Source of the DNA: Nipponacmea schrenckii
Lineage: Eukaryota > Mollusca > Gastropoda > Lottiidae
NCBI GenBank assembly: GCA_030562195.1
Contig: JAUJPP010000002.1
Span: 2,790,001 to 2,854,000, forward strand
Length of the DNA stretch: 64,000 nucleotides
Direction: 5' to 3'
The notes beneath the pieces were generated by a model, which saw nothing but the letters and a program-made list of their open reading frames with translations, was not told the DNA's origin and searched no databases. Position 1 is the stretch's first letter, and every line of letters starts with the position of its first letter. Shown here piece by piece: positions 26,460-39,400 of this stretch. A program made the position numbers and the translations under genes.

Positions 26460-27070
26460 CACCATCTAACTACACTCTATAATCAACCAATACCAACCAG
26501 TAACACATATAAGTTACTTTGCTCTAGAATAATCTTGTCCTTGCCAGGCTTTCTACGTTTACAACCGATATAGCATTGCTAATCGTAAGTAAATAATCAA
26601 CCTAGAACCGTTTTATAACCATTGCAATTAGTTAATCACTTTCCCTATACCACAAATTTACTAACCTAGAACAATAACCAACCTATCAGTTTATTAGAGC
26701 TAATACAGTAACTTCATCACTAACCTTGCAACGAAAGTCTATAACTAACCTATAGCACAACAGATTATAGTTCATACAATAAATTTACAACTAACCATGC
26801 AATATATGTTTATAAATAACATAACAGCAAGTTTATCACTAGTCTTGCAAAGTAAGCTTTCAACCAACCAATTTCAACGTAAGTCTATAACTAACCTAGC
26901 ATAATAACCAACCTAGCAGCTAATACAGTAAGTATTACATCTATCGCCATAAGATAATAACCTAGCATAGTTTATATCAGGTGCCGTTAATTTTTAACCA
27001 ACCATGCACAATAATGATAATTAAACGACATAGCACAGTATCAAAACTATAACCGACCTGGAACCATAAT
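26460..27070. repeat. Degenerate tandem repeat (ctaacctagcacaataa family)
   Basis: Phrases such as ctataactaacctagca, aataaccaacctagcag and gctaatacagtaag recur every roughly 45-60 bp with many substitutions. The pattern is an old, decayed minisatellite. No coding potential is seen. Confidence 0.55.
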
Positions 27071-29394
27071 TAAATATTCCTTCTATAGTAGCACAATGGG
27101 AAATGGTTGTGTTGTATCAACAACGTACCTCTCTCTGACCTATTTCTAACAGTGAAGCAAGTTTAATCATATAAATGTGCCAAACCTATAAGTAAACAGG
27201 ACAACTGTGTTCTGTTCAAACAATGGTATATAAGTCGTGAAAACCGATCTTTAGTCGCTATCATACCAAGTCATTATGATCTAAGAATAAACTTCTCCAC
27301 CCGATATCTATGTTCAATTTAACAGATGAAAGACTTTAAATAATAAATTATAATCTTTGATTTAAAAACACAAACACGTAATGGGTAGTTTGAGTAGAGA
27401 AGATAGTTCTGTATTCTTATGAACGGTCTAATAAGATATTCACAAGTCACGATATCAAAGTATCAAATTATCTAGAATCAGGTCTCACCATTATTCTAAG
27501 ACTTCGTATGAAACATAACAGAAATGGCGGAATACTGAAAACTTCCGTAGCTCGAACAAAACTTGGACAAACCGATAAATTTCATTACTGCAAATTTACA
27601 CCATATACCCTATTGCCACTCTCGATAAATCATTTGCCATGTCTCAAGTCTACGGACGGGCTTGAAGCCTTCTAGGTTCATCCGATTGTTATTGTATACT
27701 CAAAGGAACAGGAATTCACTGTAACAAAACGAGCTGTGGGACACAGTTATAGTTATACAAATAATACACGCTTATAAAATTATTATTAAAGTGATCGCAA
27801 GAAATATCTCTTTTATATCATCACATTGCAGGAGATAATGGACTCATTGGATTCGTGCATGTTTTTCCTTTAGTAACGGTGAGATATTATTTACATCTGC
27901 TTATACTCCCGTTGCTGAAGGAATTTTCTCAAAATATAGAAACTTCCTATTTTAGTAGTTTGTAGTGCAAACGGATGCATAAGGTTGACTAAATTTCAAA
28001 TCTGAATATAATTTCGTTAGTGTATCGGGTACATTAAAATAACATCAAGGAAACACCAGTTAATTCAGCTGTTAATAGGTTTCAGAAACATTTTAAATAG
28101 TGTTTAAATGTGTTAATTCGAATATTACTGGAACGTGTCTCACAATTTTCCAGTCGTAATGGATAGTTAACATGATATTGGTTCTTTGTAAGAAAATGTT
28201 AATAAACCTTATTGTACACTTCAGCGCCCAATTTAGATTCCTTAACGATTTCTGAATGCATAAAGGAATAACATTCAGTTTCCTTAAGGGAATAGTATAA
28301 ACGTATTTGTTGTAGGTTATAGCTGGGATGAATTTTATAATCAGGAATGGGCTTATAGGGTATTGCTGAGTTCCAAGAGACATGCCTATTCAAAAGTCTT
28401 AAAAGTGCAACAAATCACGACATAAAACTCCTTTATTTTCCCTTTTAGAATGACAGAAAAATTAAATTTTAGACTATGTCAAAATGATTTATTGTTCATC
28501 AGTGGACTTTCAATAGAACCCTTTTATAATCCAATAGATATATAAAACAAAGTTAAAGTCTCTAAATCATTAGAGAAGATTATTTCAATAATTGCTTATT
28601 ATGGATATACAGTATTATATAGAGACTCTGTTTTTAAGTCACAGTATCTGGGAAGTCCAGCTGATGAATATGAGTATTTATTGACCTAGTTTAAGAAAGG
28701 CAACTTGTGCCAGATATTTCTAGATAAAAATATAGTTAAGCTCGAATCTCCCTAGTGTATAATTTGCTCTCCAAGAAAAACTAATTATGGTTAATCATAA
28801 ACCTTTATGATGAATCATGGTATTTGACTTCGAACTTTAAATTATCATCTTATAAGTAAAAAGTTTTCATAAAACTCTGGGTGGAAAGAGAAATTTGCCA
28901 GACATAAATTTATTGAACAATTATTATCCCTGGTGGAAAGTTCAAGGGCATAGAAACAGCCATCGTTCTCAAACAACACTCCCATACTTCCATAAGACAT
29001 TCGAACAATCTATACCCTTTGTATAATCACTGAACATAGCTTTTTCAAGTATAGAGATAAGAACACCCGCCCCAAATTTGATATCATTATGCTATCCCTT
29101 GCCAAAATGGTAGTCTATTTGAAGTCACGGACACACCTTTTGTCTGCTTCTTTTAAAAGAAAACTGATATACAAACTGTCATCTTCTGTTGTTCAGACGC
29201 CTTTGTCATACCTCAGACAATAATAACATAGTAGTTTAGATTATAAAATCAAATGCCATACTATTTTTGCGAAACCCTGTATAGAGTTTTCAGGTTTAGT
29301 TCAGACACGAAATTAAGAGACCAAAGGCGAAAAAGTTCGACTAATTACTTACATACATACTTATATAACCAAACTGATAGCATAATCACTGATC
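27071..29394. other. Non-coding stretch
   Basis: AT-rich sequence without recognisable genes or repeats. Open frames near 28.1-28.4 kb lack any family resemblance. Confidence 0.4.
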
Positions 29395-31058
29395 TCGACT
29401 GAATAAGTACATACATAGACCGACTGAATCCATATACATGGAAAGCTGGACTGAGTAGGTACATACATAGTCTGACTGAATACATATACATGGAAAGCTG
29501 GGCTGAGTAGGTACATACATAGTCTGACTGAATACATATACATGGGAGGCTGGACTGAGTAGGTACATACATAGTCTGACTGAATACATATACATGGAAA
29601 GCTGGACTGAGTAGGTGCATACATAGTCTGACTGAATACATATACATGGAAAGCTGGACTGAGTAGGTACATACATATGACTGAATACGTATACATGGAA
29701 AGCTGGACTGAGTAGGTACATACATATGACTGAATACGTATACATGGAAAGCTGGACTGAGTAGGTACATACATATGACTGAATACGTATGCATGGAAAG
29801 CTGGACTGAGTAGTACATAGATAGCCCGACTGGATACATATACATGGAAAGCTGGACTGAGTTGGTACATACATATGAATGAATACGTATACATGGAAAG
29901 CTGGACTGAGTAGGTACATACATAGTCTTACTGAATACATATACATGGAAAGCTGGACTGAGTAGGTACATACATAGTCTAACCGAATACATATACATGG
30001 AGAGCTGGACTGAGTAGTTACATACATAGTCTAACCGAATACATATACATGGAGAGTTGGACTGAGTTGGTACATACATTGTCTGACTGAATACATATAC
30101 ATGGAGAGCTGGACTGAGTAGGTACATACATAGTCTGATTGAATACATATACATGGAGAGCTGGACTGAGTAGGTACATACATAGTCTAACCGAATACAT
30201 ATACATGGAAGGCTGGACTGAGTAGGTACATACATAGTCTGACTGAATACATATACATGGAAAGCTGGACTGAGTAGGTGCATACATAATCTGACTGAAT
30301 ACATATACATGGAAAGCTGGACTGAGTAGGTACAAACATATGACTGAATACGTATACATGGAAAGCTGGACTGACAAGGTACATACATATGAATGAATAC
30401 GTATACTTGGAAAGCTGGACTGAGTAGGTACATACATAGTCTGATTGAATACATATACATGGAAAGCTGGACTGAGTAGGTACATACATATGAATGAATA
30501 CGTATACTTGGAAAGCTGGACTGAGTAGGTACATACATAGTCTGATTGAATATATATACATGGAGAGCTGGACTGAGTAGGTACATACATAGTCTTACTG
30601 AATACATATACATGGAGAGCTGGACTGAGTAGTTAAATACTAGTCTAACCGAATACATATACATGGAGAGTTGGACTGAGTTGGTACATACATTGTCTGA
30701 CTGAATACATATACATGGAGAGCTGGACTGAGTAGTTACATACATAGTCTGATTGAATACATATACATGGAGAGCTGGACTGAGTAGGTACATACATAGT
30801 CTAACCGAATAAATATACATGAAAAGCTGGGCTGAGTAGTAACATACATAGTCTAACCGAATACATATACATGGAGAGCTGGACTGAGTAGGTACATACA
30901 TAGTCTTACTGAATACATATACATTGAGAGCTGGACTGAGTAGTTACATACATAGTCTAACCGAATACATATACATGGAGAGTTGGACTGAGTTGGTACA
31001 TACATCGTCTGACTGAATACATATACATGGAGGGCTGGACTGAGTAGGTACATACACT
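29395..31058. repeat. 52-bp minisatellite, about 32 copies, with higher-order structure
   Basis: The unit is gtaggtacatacatagtctg + actgaatacatatacatgga + aagctggactga (52 bp). Variants replace the middle by tatgactgaatacgtat (shorter by a few bases) or by gtctaaccgaatac. A distinctive run of variants (gagagttggactgagttggt) recurs at about 30055, 30667 and 30980, spaced about 612 and 313 bp, so blocks of about six units have been copied. The - strand of the unit has no stop codon in the frames used, and 52 is not a multiple of three, so long open frames (up to 518 codons) appear in more than one - strand frame. They lack real protein features and are read here as a by-product of the repeat. 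Confidence 0.93.
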
Positions 31059-31104
31059 TAACTGAATACGTTATAACAGAAAGCGACTGAATACGTCCAT
31101 ACAG

Positions 31105-31219
31105 AACCCAAGTAATAATAATAATAATAAACTCTTTATTTTACATGGGTCAGAATTAGGCCCAATACACAAGGACATGGTCCTGTCTCACATTCAGCCC
31201 ATGGGGCAATACATTGGGG

Positions 31220-31250
<31 letters not shown>

Positions 31251-31960
31251 GAAAATACATAATATCTCAATATACAATTCGTCTGAAATACTAAAAATAC
31301 ACAAGTACATGTGTATCAAATGGACAGAGATATGTTCCGGCGATCAAGTACATGACCACAAATAAATATACAATGCTCCACGTACAATTTGTTTAAAAAT
31401 ACACAAGTACATGTGCATGAATGGACAGATTTTCAACCTACAATTTGTTTATAAAATGGATGTAATATATAGTTCCCGCGGCCATGCACACGACCGCAAA
31501 AAATCACGTATTATTTCAACGTACAATTTATTTTCAAATACACAATTACATGTGTAAATAATGGACAGATTTATCTTCCGGCGATCAAGCACATGACAGC
31601 AAAAACCATATATCATTTCAACGTACAATTAGTTTTAAAATACACAAGTACATGTGTATAAAATGGACAGATTCATCATTCTGCGATCAAGTACATGACC
31701 ACAAAAACCAAGGAATAGACAAGTACATCTGCATGAGACGATCAGACATCAAAACATACATATTAAAAAAAAAAGAAAAAAAAAAGAAAAAAAGAATTGC
31801 CAAAGCGTCAGTGCAATGTGCTGCGAGCGGGCTACCCAACCCTACTCCATTTTATGCTCTTATTTTCTATGGAGGGGGAGGTAGGATTTGTCCATGCTCA
31901 AGACCAGCTTTAAGGATGTTTACTCATCCCCCGACAGTAGTAATTTAGATTTTCAAAATG
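31105..31960 (-). mobile_element. Retroelement-like repeat with (TTA)n tail on the minus strand
   Basis: Read on the - strand, the block ends in a segment containing AATAAAGAG followed by (TTA)n at 31113-31130, which resembles the microsatellite tail of a SINE or CR1/RTE-like LINE. It also contains A-rich runs on the + strand (31210-31248 and 31765-31796). The 5' side holds a unique-looking segment at 31797-31960. No reverse-transcriptase coding remains. Internal tandem repeats are listed separately. Confidence 0.45.
31297..31715. repeat. ~100-bp tandem repeats, four degenerate copies
   Basis: The phrase aatacacaagtacatgtgta followed by aaatggacagatt and cggcgatcaagtacatgac recurs at about 31299, 31399, 31539 and 31639. 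The spacing is 100 bp except for one enlarged unit of 140 bp. It lies inside the retroelement-like block. Confidence 0.7.
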
Positions 31961-34221
31961 GTTCAAGTTAGGCCAAAATAGAATTGTTGGTGGTGATATA
32001 CCTGTGGGAAAGGGAAAATAAAATTAATAAATTACTTAATCATTAAGTGGATACATTCTTACATAACCCGACTTATAACATATTCACAGAACCCAACTGA
32101 AAATACTCATTTACAGAAACAGGCGGAAAACGTATAAACAGAAACCGAAAATATGTTTTTTAAGTACCAATGATTTTCTAACGCTATTAATTATTCATTT
32201 TCATTACTATGATTACTTATTTTCACACGAGTGACAAAAACCTACGTTAAAGGCATATTGAATTCTTATCTTTGATATATCTTCTATAATGTATAAAACA
32301 TCAACATTTCATGGAAAATTAAAATGACGTAGATTGAAGTTCTATTGTGTTCCACAAGTCTGTATTAACTTAATAAGGTCAAAAATATTTCAAAATAGAA
32401 ACTTCATAATGTTTAAAAATTCTTTCTTTGTGCTTCTATTAGATAAAGGGAACAAAGCAGAAATTTCGTGAGGACAAGTACTCCGGCAAAATTAGAACTA
32501 ATGAAGAACGACGTAACACCTGTCAAATAGGGCAATCAATGAACATTTTGTTGTTTCTGAGCAAATTTACTTTGAAAGCGATGTTCCTCACTTTAGAAAC
32601 ATCTGAATATATATACAACCTACCTGATTTTAAAGAATTCCACTTGAAATACTTAATACGACTGAACACACTGTAACACTTAAACACTTTGCACACTTTA
32701 AGGTTCCCAACTCTTGACTTTTTAACAGTACCCAATCGCTTTTACACTTTACTGTAAACACTCCCGTATCCTCAACAGTTTGCACTAAACGCGAATATTT
32801 CTAGCAATTGGTACAGACTATATCCAGATGCGTGTATTATTATAGTAAAAAGCTTGTGTCTATTAAAAGTAACGGTCAACTTGCCGAGTGTATTTTAGCT
32901 TGCTGAGTGTATTTTAGCAGGCCGTGTATATCCAAGGTGTGTGATTTACTAGGAGTGCTTTGGATATGCGAACGTTTTGAATTGTACAGCGGGGACGCGT
33001 GCCCATATCCAATGCATTCCCTACCGCCCTGTTATTGATTATATTTTAGTCGTGTTTACACCCTTTTCATCAATGTCTTATTCGTAGATTAAATAAACAA
33101 GATGGCACAGGCAATATAATATTCGTCAAATAATTTGCAGGTGTTTCAGCCGAATAAAGGCCTTTGAAGAATCAATGAAAACTGGTATATTTGTTAAAGG
33201 AAATTATCTGACTATACAAACCGTCGGGGGGTAATTCATAATGAATACTAAAAATAATAACCACCATGACCTATTTTGACCTGCGGATGTTTTTGAATTG
33301 ATGTAGCGTGCACGTTTGACGTAGTGATGTTATTTAAAGCTATCCCTACGGTGTTATTTCATTTCCATACCTAATTCTTTTATGGACAGAAACGTATTCG
33401 TTGAGAAAATGAAACAAGGAAATACAACATTAAAAGTAGATCTTCAAAATTGTAAAACCTCATTTGGTTTTTATCCAACAAGAAAACACAAGAAAATCAG
33501 CCTAGTACAAAAACTAGAAGACTCAAAACGACGTAAAAATGCAAGCCTTAATACAGAAACAATTATCAGTGGACTGTTAAAGATACATTAAAGTATTTTG
33601 AATGGGGAATTGACTCTACCAACAACGTAACGATTAGAGAAGGAAACGTCAAGTGCGCATCAAGTTACAACGCCTAATTTTATGACCAGATCTAAGCAAT
33701 AAAAAGTAAATTTGTATTAAATTCTGCTACCAGACAGCCTTGTCACAGTTCTTAATTCAATTGTTTAAAATTTAACAGATAAATTTATTACAAGTCGAAA
33801 GAAACACTTGTCTTTCACGCTGTAAATATAATTATTGTAAACAGAACACCTTGAAATATTGTCTTCACATCAATTTTCCAGACTTAACAAATTACATTTA
33901 CAGTTATATCGTATTGTTCTGTGTTTATAGAGTGCGGAAAGCACTAAAAACAAAAAAAGTCCAAGGAATATAATTATGGTATATTTTGCTTACGTCTAGT
34001 CGTTCGGACAGGACAATACACGAATGCCCTTTGTGTTACTGTAGAGGCTGTGCAGGTTAAATATCCTTCAAAAGTTGGAAATCGAAATCGTGTAGGGTAA
34101 TGCCACTGTCTTACAAGATTTCCCTCATTGCGCAGTGTAAGGCTTTGACCAGTCATAGATGCATATATATATATGACACTTAGCAATCAATGCCTTTTAT
34201 TTGAGCCATAAAATTTTTATA
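31961..34221. other. Non-coding stretch
   Basis: One small + strand open frame (33382-33591, 69 codons, ATG start, Lys-rich) is visible but has no recognisable family or splice context. Otherwise nothing is supported. Confidence 0.35.
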
Positions 34222-34615
34222 TATTGCCACAGGGGCGCGGGAACAAATTTTAGGTGGGGGGGGGGGCAAACTATTTCAAAGTCAAAAAACTGTTATCATT
34301 CATATACCTTTATTTCAAAATTAATCGAATTACGGGAGATAACTTAAAAGAATTAAGACAAAAATTATTATTTATTCAAATAATTTGATTGTGATAGAGA
34401 AACTTATATTCTTTACAAGCTTCGAAGGTTAAAAAACCAAGGAAATTTACAAATATTGCCTTATGAGACAATTACATATTTAGGCTACCCGGTACATGTA
34501 ATTATTTTTTTTCATTTTTGGGGGGGGGCAAAAGATATTTTTGCCCCCCATCAAAAATTTTTGGGGGGGCATTTGCCCCCCCTGCCCCCCCTGTTCCCGC
34601 GCCTATGTATTGCCA
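34222..34615. mobile_element. hAT-type MITE with perfect 8-bp target duplication
   Basis: The element spans 34230-34607 (378 bp). Its ends are CAGGGGCGCGGGAACA and, inverted, CATAGGCGCGGGAACA. It is flanked on both sides by TATTGCCA (34222-34229 and 34608-34615). An 8-bp duplication and a CA-G start are typical of hAT transposons. G-rich runs (for example 34255-34266) sit just inside the ends and are mirrored by C-rich runs at the other end, so the single strand could fold into a long hairpin. The interior is non-coding. Confidence 0.88.
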
Positions 34616-35559
34616 GCAGAAAGATACACCCTTTTTAATGCATAACAATAGCCAAAATATACTGAACCATAGCCTTTCTTCAATGTCCAAAATGTCATCT
34701 TACATTACATGCACAAATCATTTTATCCAACTGGTAAAGCAGAATGTGCTTGACACAATGGTTAGAAGGGCGTCAAGGGTTCCACGACATTAATTTCGTA
34801 ATACGCAGTAACACCGTGAATAGCCTTACTTAAAATAGACAAAGATATTACCATGACAATGTTTCAAATAGACATGAACACGGGTACCTTTAGTAAACTT
34901 GACGTCTTCTTTAAATCTATTTACAAGTTCTAAATAGCGCTATTGTTGACATTCCAATTTAGTTTATACAGGATACACTGTGGCTATTTGACAGTTGACA
35001 TGTCACTTTAATTGATATTGACAGTTGACATTCTCATATTCAATATTAACTTGTGAGAACTAAGCTTAAAAGGTTTACCTATTTATTAGCCTAATTAGTA
35101 ACTTTTGACCTTTTAACATATATAGTTAAATGAGGTCGACATTATCACAGCGGAAGTGAAATATAGGTCAATACAACATTGCAGATGAGTCTTCTAGCTA
35201 GTGCAAAAATCAGAACTGATATGAAAATCTTGTTCATAGCAAACTAAAAACAATCTGTACACGAACAGAAGAATAATTCCAAGCATTTCTCAATAAGGTA
35301 TTTGTTCCACCTAGGCTTGTAGATCTGGGAGAATCAATCCATCCCTTCTCCGAAATTAAAGACAACAATCAAACCATCGACCGGTTATTCACCAGCTGAA
35401 ACATATATACTCAAACCCGCCAAACATACGATGGTTCTAATATCTTCTACTTTGTTCCATGGGCATTATTGACACTTGGGAAGATGGTCATTTAGAACAA
35501 ATAGAAGATTTACCAAAAGACAGTCCGCTCTCCACACCTTCTTGCTTAAATCGAACTTA
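34616..35559. other. Non-coding stretch
   Basis: The last few hundred bases may be the extreme 5' part of the PLE relic that follows, but I cannot recognise reverse-transcriptase motifs there. Confidence 0.3.
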
Positions 35560-36110
35560 AAGAATTTGGAAACATTAAACCAATCTCTGGCTTAGAAAGG
35601 TTGATGATGTCCGTGTGGTGATACTCAAAGAATAAGATGGACCATCTACAGTCACAGTGACATCAACTTGGAAATCAGCCTAAATAATAGATAACAGATT
35701 TTAGACGTAAATGTTACTGCAGATAATAACCGCCCTTAGACTGATGTATACCGGAAACCAATACCTACAATTCAATATCTACACCCAATTCCAAATAAAA
35801 AAGCTTAAACGAAAACGATGGAACAGTCAGAGAAACGAGAATCTCATATAATTAGAATCAATTGACCAGTACCATTTGATTGCACAACCCGAAGATTCCT
35901 GGAGAAAATCGGAATTGACGTAATGTCCACCTCGAAAAAAACTCTTAAAACAATACTTCAAGCAAAAGGCAGACCAAAATCATCAGAAAATCAACAACCA
36001 TGTTTATGCGGCGAAAATTACATTAGAATCAAAAAGGACCGGTCACCAACCAGCAACAATTATAATTCAGCGATTGCACATATTATATCAAATAACCGAC
36101 GAACGGGGTG
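35560..36110 (+). pseudogene. Penelope-like element relic: reverse transcriptase to GIY-YIG
   Basis: Translated fragments, in order and in shifting frames, match the C-terminal part of PLE polyproteins. WLRKVDDVRVV (about 35590) stands for the YVDD catalytic box with Tyr replaced by Lys. ILDVNVTADNNRP...TDVYRKP (about 35700-35755) is the conserved FLDV...VYRKP segment. RRFLEKIGIDVMS (about 35890-35925) is the linker. CLCGENYIRI (about 36001-36030) with SAIAHI is the start of the GIY-YIG endonuclease. Several stops and frameshifts separate the pieces, so the copy is dead. A hammerhead-like motif lies about 250 bp downstream on the same strand, as expected for a PLE tail. Confidence 0.7.
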
Positions 36111-36360
36111 AAATAGGATTCGATTAGCTAAAAGAAAACTCCACAAGACTGAAATCAATCGAGACCTATGATTATTCATACCACGTGCCTATGATTGTGT
36201 AATTAAATAATTACTGATAAACTTATTTACCGAACACCTGAATTGTAAATTTGCTCTACATGTTTTTATCCAATTAATTATTTTAGATTGTATTGACGGT
36301 ACCCCTGTTGTTGTACATGTAGGCCTATTATATTATCTCCTATATGCCTATATATCATTG

Positions 36361-36400
36361 CCTGGCGACAAGTAGAAAAGCCTAGTTGAAACGTTGCCTG
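36361..36400 (+). ncRNA. Hammerhead-ribozyme-like motif, degenerate
   Basis: CTGGCGA (36362-36368) stands where the CUGAUGA core is expected. A stem II follows (CAAGTAG pairing with CTAGTTG, six of seven pairs), then GAAACG (36388-36393). Two core bases differ from consensus, so self-cleavage is doubtful. Its position just 3' of the PLE relic on the same strand supports the identification; hammerheads are known from the terminal repeats of PLEs. Confidence 0.45.
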
Positions 36401-39400
36401 TAAGACAGTGATTGTATTCCACACAAGTATATCTAGTGAATTTTTTCTAATTCCAAATTATTTGCATTCATAGACTTTTTCTTTAATGTTATACATGAAG
36501 TAATTCAATTCCATTCAGATATCAAAGTGTGAAATGAAATGAAACATAAATTCTCTGATCTCCAGTAATTCACAGGTGGAATTCCGCTGATAATTCATCC
36601 AATTGAAGATTGAAGATCAAGCAGCAAGCAACCTTTTGTTCCATGGTATTCAATCGACCAATTTACTTACATGTATTTGTAATTTTTTTTTATGTTTGAA
36701 ATTTAAATTTTCATCAATTATGCATCTGACAGAGCCAATGCGGAAATACGTGCGTCATATAGTATAGATAAATTTGATCAATTATTTCGATTTCTCGAGA
36801 GCCTTCATTTGAACAGAAATTATTTCATGATGCGCGTCATTTTCTCCAATACATTGTGCTTAAACCTTACATCAACACCAAAAAAAGACCATTTGGAAAT
36901 CTTTAGTGACGTTATTTGATAATGCAGTGTCTAAAAGCAACTTGTGCGAAGTGTTATAGGTCTGAAAGTTTCACAATGAGATATACCAGTTGTTTTTCCC
37001 GTTTCTTTTTGGAAAAAGAAATCTTGAAAAATTCCGACATGTTTTATAAAAAGGAACAACTCAATAAATCCACAAAGCGCTAAGCGTGTTTCAAACTTAC
37101 TTAGTAAAATGGACATATGGTGTTACATGTATATGGAGATAATATTCTTTTAATGACAAGTTTGAGACTTAAAATTTTATGTCCAATCAAAGAGGTGGTA
37201 TTCCTTGAATATCATAGTTGGGGGTATTTCATATACGCGCAGATATAAGGAGATTGGAGAGTCTTATTGTGCTCTACCTTCAATATTCATAGTTTGATTT
37301 GGGGTTTACTATTTTGTACAAATTTAACTTTTACTTTCAATTAGCACAACAAAGTACCTGTCAGAAATACCGTCATAGTAATTAAATTAAAATTCATCAG
37401 GACGACAGAGGTAAAATTAAAGAATTTTCCTTTCAGAAATACTATTCAAATATATACCTTTGGCTGAGAAGTTCTTCAAAATGGCATTTGGGTTATTTAC
37501 ACAATGCATCACGATGATGATGACAAAAAATTAGTATTTAAGCCTTGAGATCGAGATTCCTTTCATCCCGCACCAGCTTGCGTATTAACCAACTACGAAA
37601 TTCCCATACCTTTGGGTCAAGGTCGCATTTTCAATAACCATAGTAATGTGGATTATTATCAACAAGTTTCCACAATACAGATATATACATAACCAAACAT
37701 CTGTCGACATATAACGTGAATATGATAAATGCAATTTTCAGGCCGATCTATAATTTCACAAGAAGTCCATTAAACATTAATGCCGATCGTCTTTTAAAAG
37801 CGTGTTATTCAATTCAATTTGAGTAAACAACAGAAGAAGTGAAAACTAACCTTTAATAAAAAACTTCTCCACATAAAAAACCACGCTTCTGTATTTTTTT
37901 CCAAATAATAATGTACTTCCAATTGCTGTAAAATAGCACTGTACTATTTCTGATAAGATAGTATATATTCCTAAATGAACATACACTGTTTGATAATACA
38001 CACTAAAAGCCGCTTGCTACACAATTTCGCGCGCGGAATCTCGTATCATCATACCTCTTTATCTCTAGGTATCAGATTTACTATTCAGTACCAAAATACA
38101 TCATAAAAACTTGTTAACTTATAATGTATTGATGCTTCTAGTTGTGTATATATTTAGAAGGTTTTCATTCAGAGATATTTTCACAACATTCAAACAATGT
38201 TTTCGCTTAACACACCCAATAGTTTAGTAGAAGTTATCATGTATTTCGAATAACAGTTGAAATTTGAGAGAATGAAGGTTGAAGCGTAGTGTGAACAGGT
38301 ACATTTTTCTTCATCTAAGATACACGCGAAAATATAGTTTAACGTGCATTTTTTGTATGATTGGAAAAATTACAACGTTCTGTAATCTGCATTTACTCAC
38401 GAAGACATTATAAAGATATGGGCGATATTCCCGCCAATGCACCTATTTGTGTATAAAATAATTATAATTATAATAATTAAAGTTGGGTTTTCTTAATGGT
38501 GGGTTCTCTTAGTGTTTAAAGTCAAAATCAGGCTTCTTAACTGATTAATCGAAGTTTCTGATTATTATTCTAGTTATGTGGACGTAGAAAATACGTGAAC
38601 ATATCTTTAACATGGACACAATACAGTATAACAATGCAGAAACAACATTCAAAACATTTGCAAATTTACAATCTATCGGTTCGCAAATACAGGTGAATGA
38701 AATGTTTAGAATGACTTGACTATTTGAATCAAAGATTCGATCAGAGATTGGTTGAAACACAACCTATACAGGTAATAATAACTAAGTTTTATGGAATAAC
38801 AATTACTGAGTTTATTTATTCTGCGACGTTTCAACAAGTGTTCTCTTGTTGTTATCAAGCAGGAAGATGAATATTAACAAATAAAACTACATAAAATATC
38901 TATATACCATAAGAATGAAGCTATTAACATTACAACCACCTAAAGGTGAATTGTAGGAATTAGAAATGTAATGTTACGCCTTTCAGTATCTAATGTACCT
39001 ATGACGATTTGGGGTGAAATATTAAAGGTTAAGGGTGTGAGAGGCGTGAGAAGTTCAAGAAATAATATGATAAAATAATAATTAAAGGAAATAAGATGAA
39101 GTTGAAATGGTATGCCAGGAATTCGGTATTAAGACATATTTCTCACTAATATACCAATATCGTCGAACCACGTAGATTTAACAAATCTGTGGCTAGCTAT
39201 TTTATAAACGAATTTTTCTGTGATACCTGGTTAGAAGACCGAAGATATATAATTTAATATAATAAATATATAGGCGTGCAGGATTCTTGTAAATCTTGCT
39301 TTTAGGATGCTTTGAATCTGTTTTGCATTTTAGTTTTAAAGTGAAATATACTTGAGGTTGAAATGCAATTTTAAAAAATAGTAATAGGGAATATATTTTT

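Noticed and set aside
29345..30901. 518-codon - strand open frame and overlapping frames of 124-213 codons
   Set aside because: They are translations of a 52-bp minisatellite in several frames at once. A real gene would not stay open in more than one frame with the same repeated phrases.
34456..34793. Pro/Gly-rich open frames on both strands
   Set aside because: They translate the G- and C-runs of the hAT MITE.
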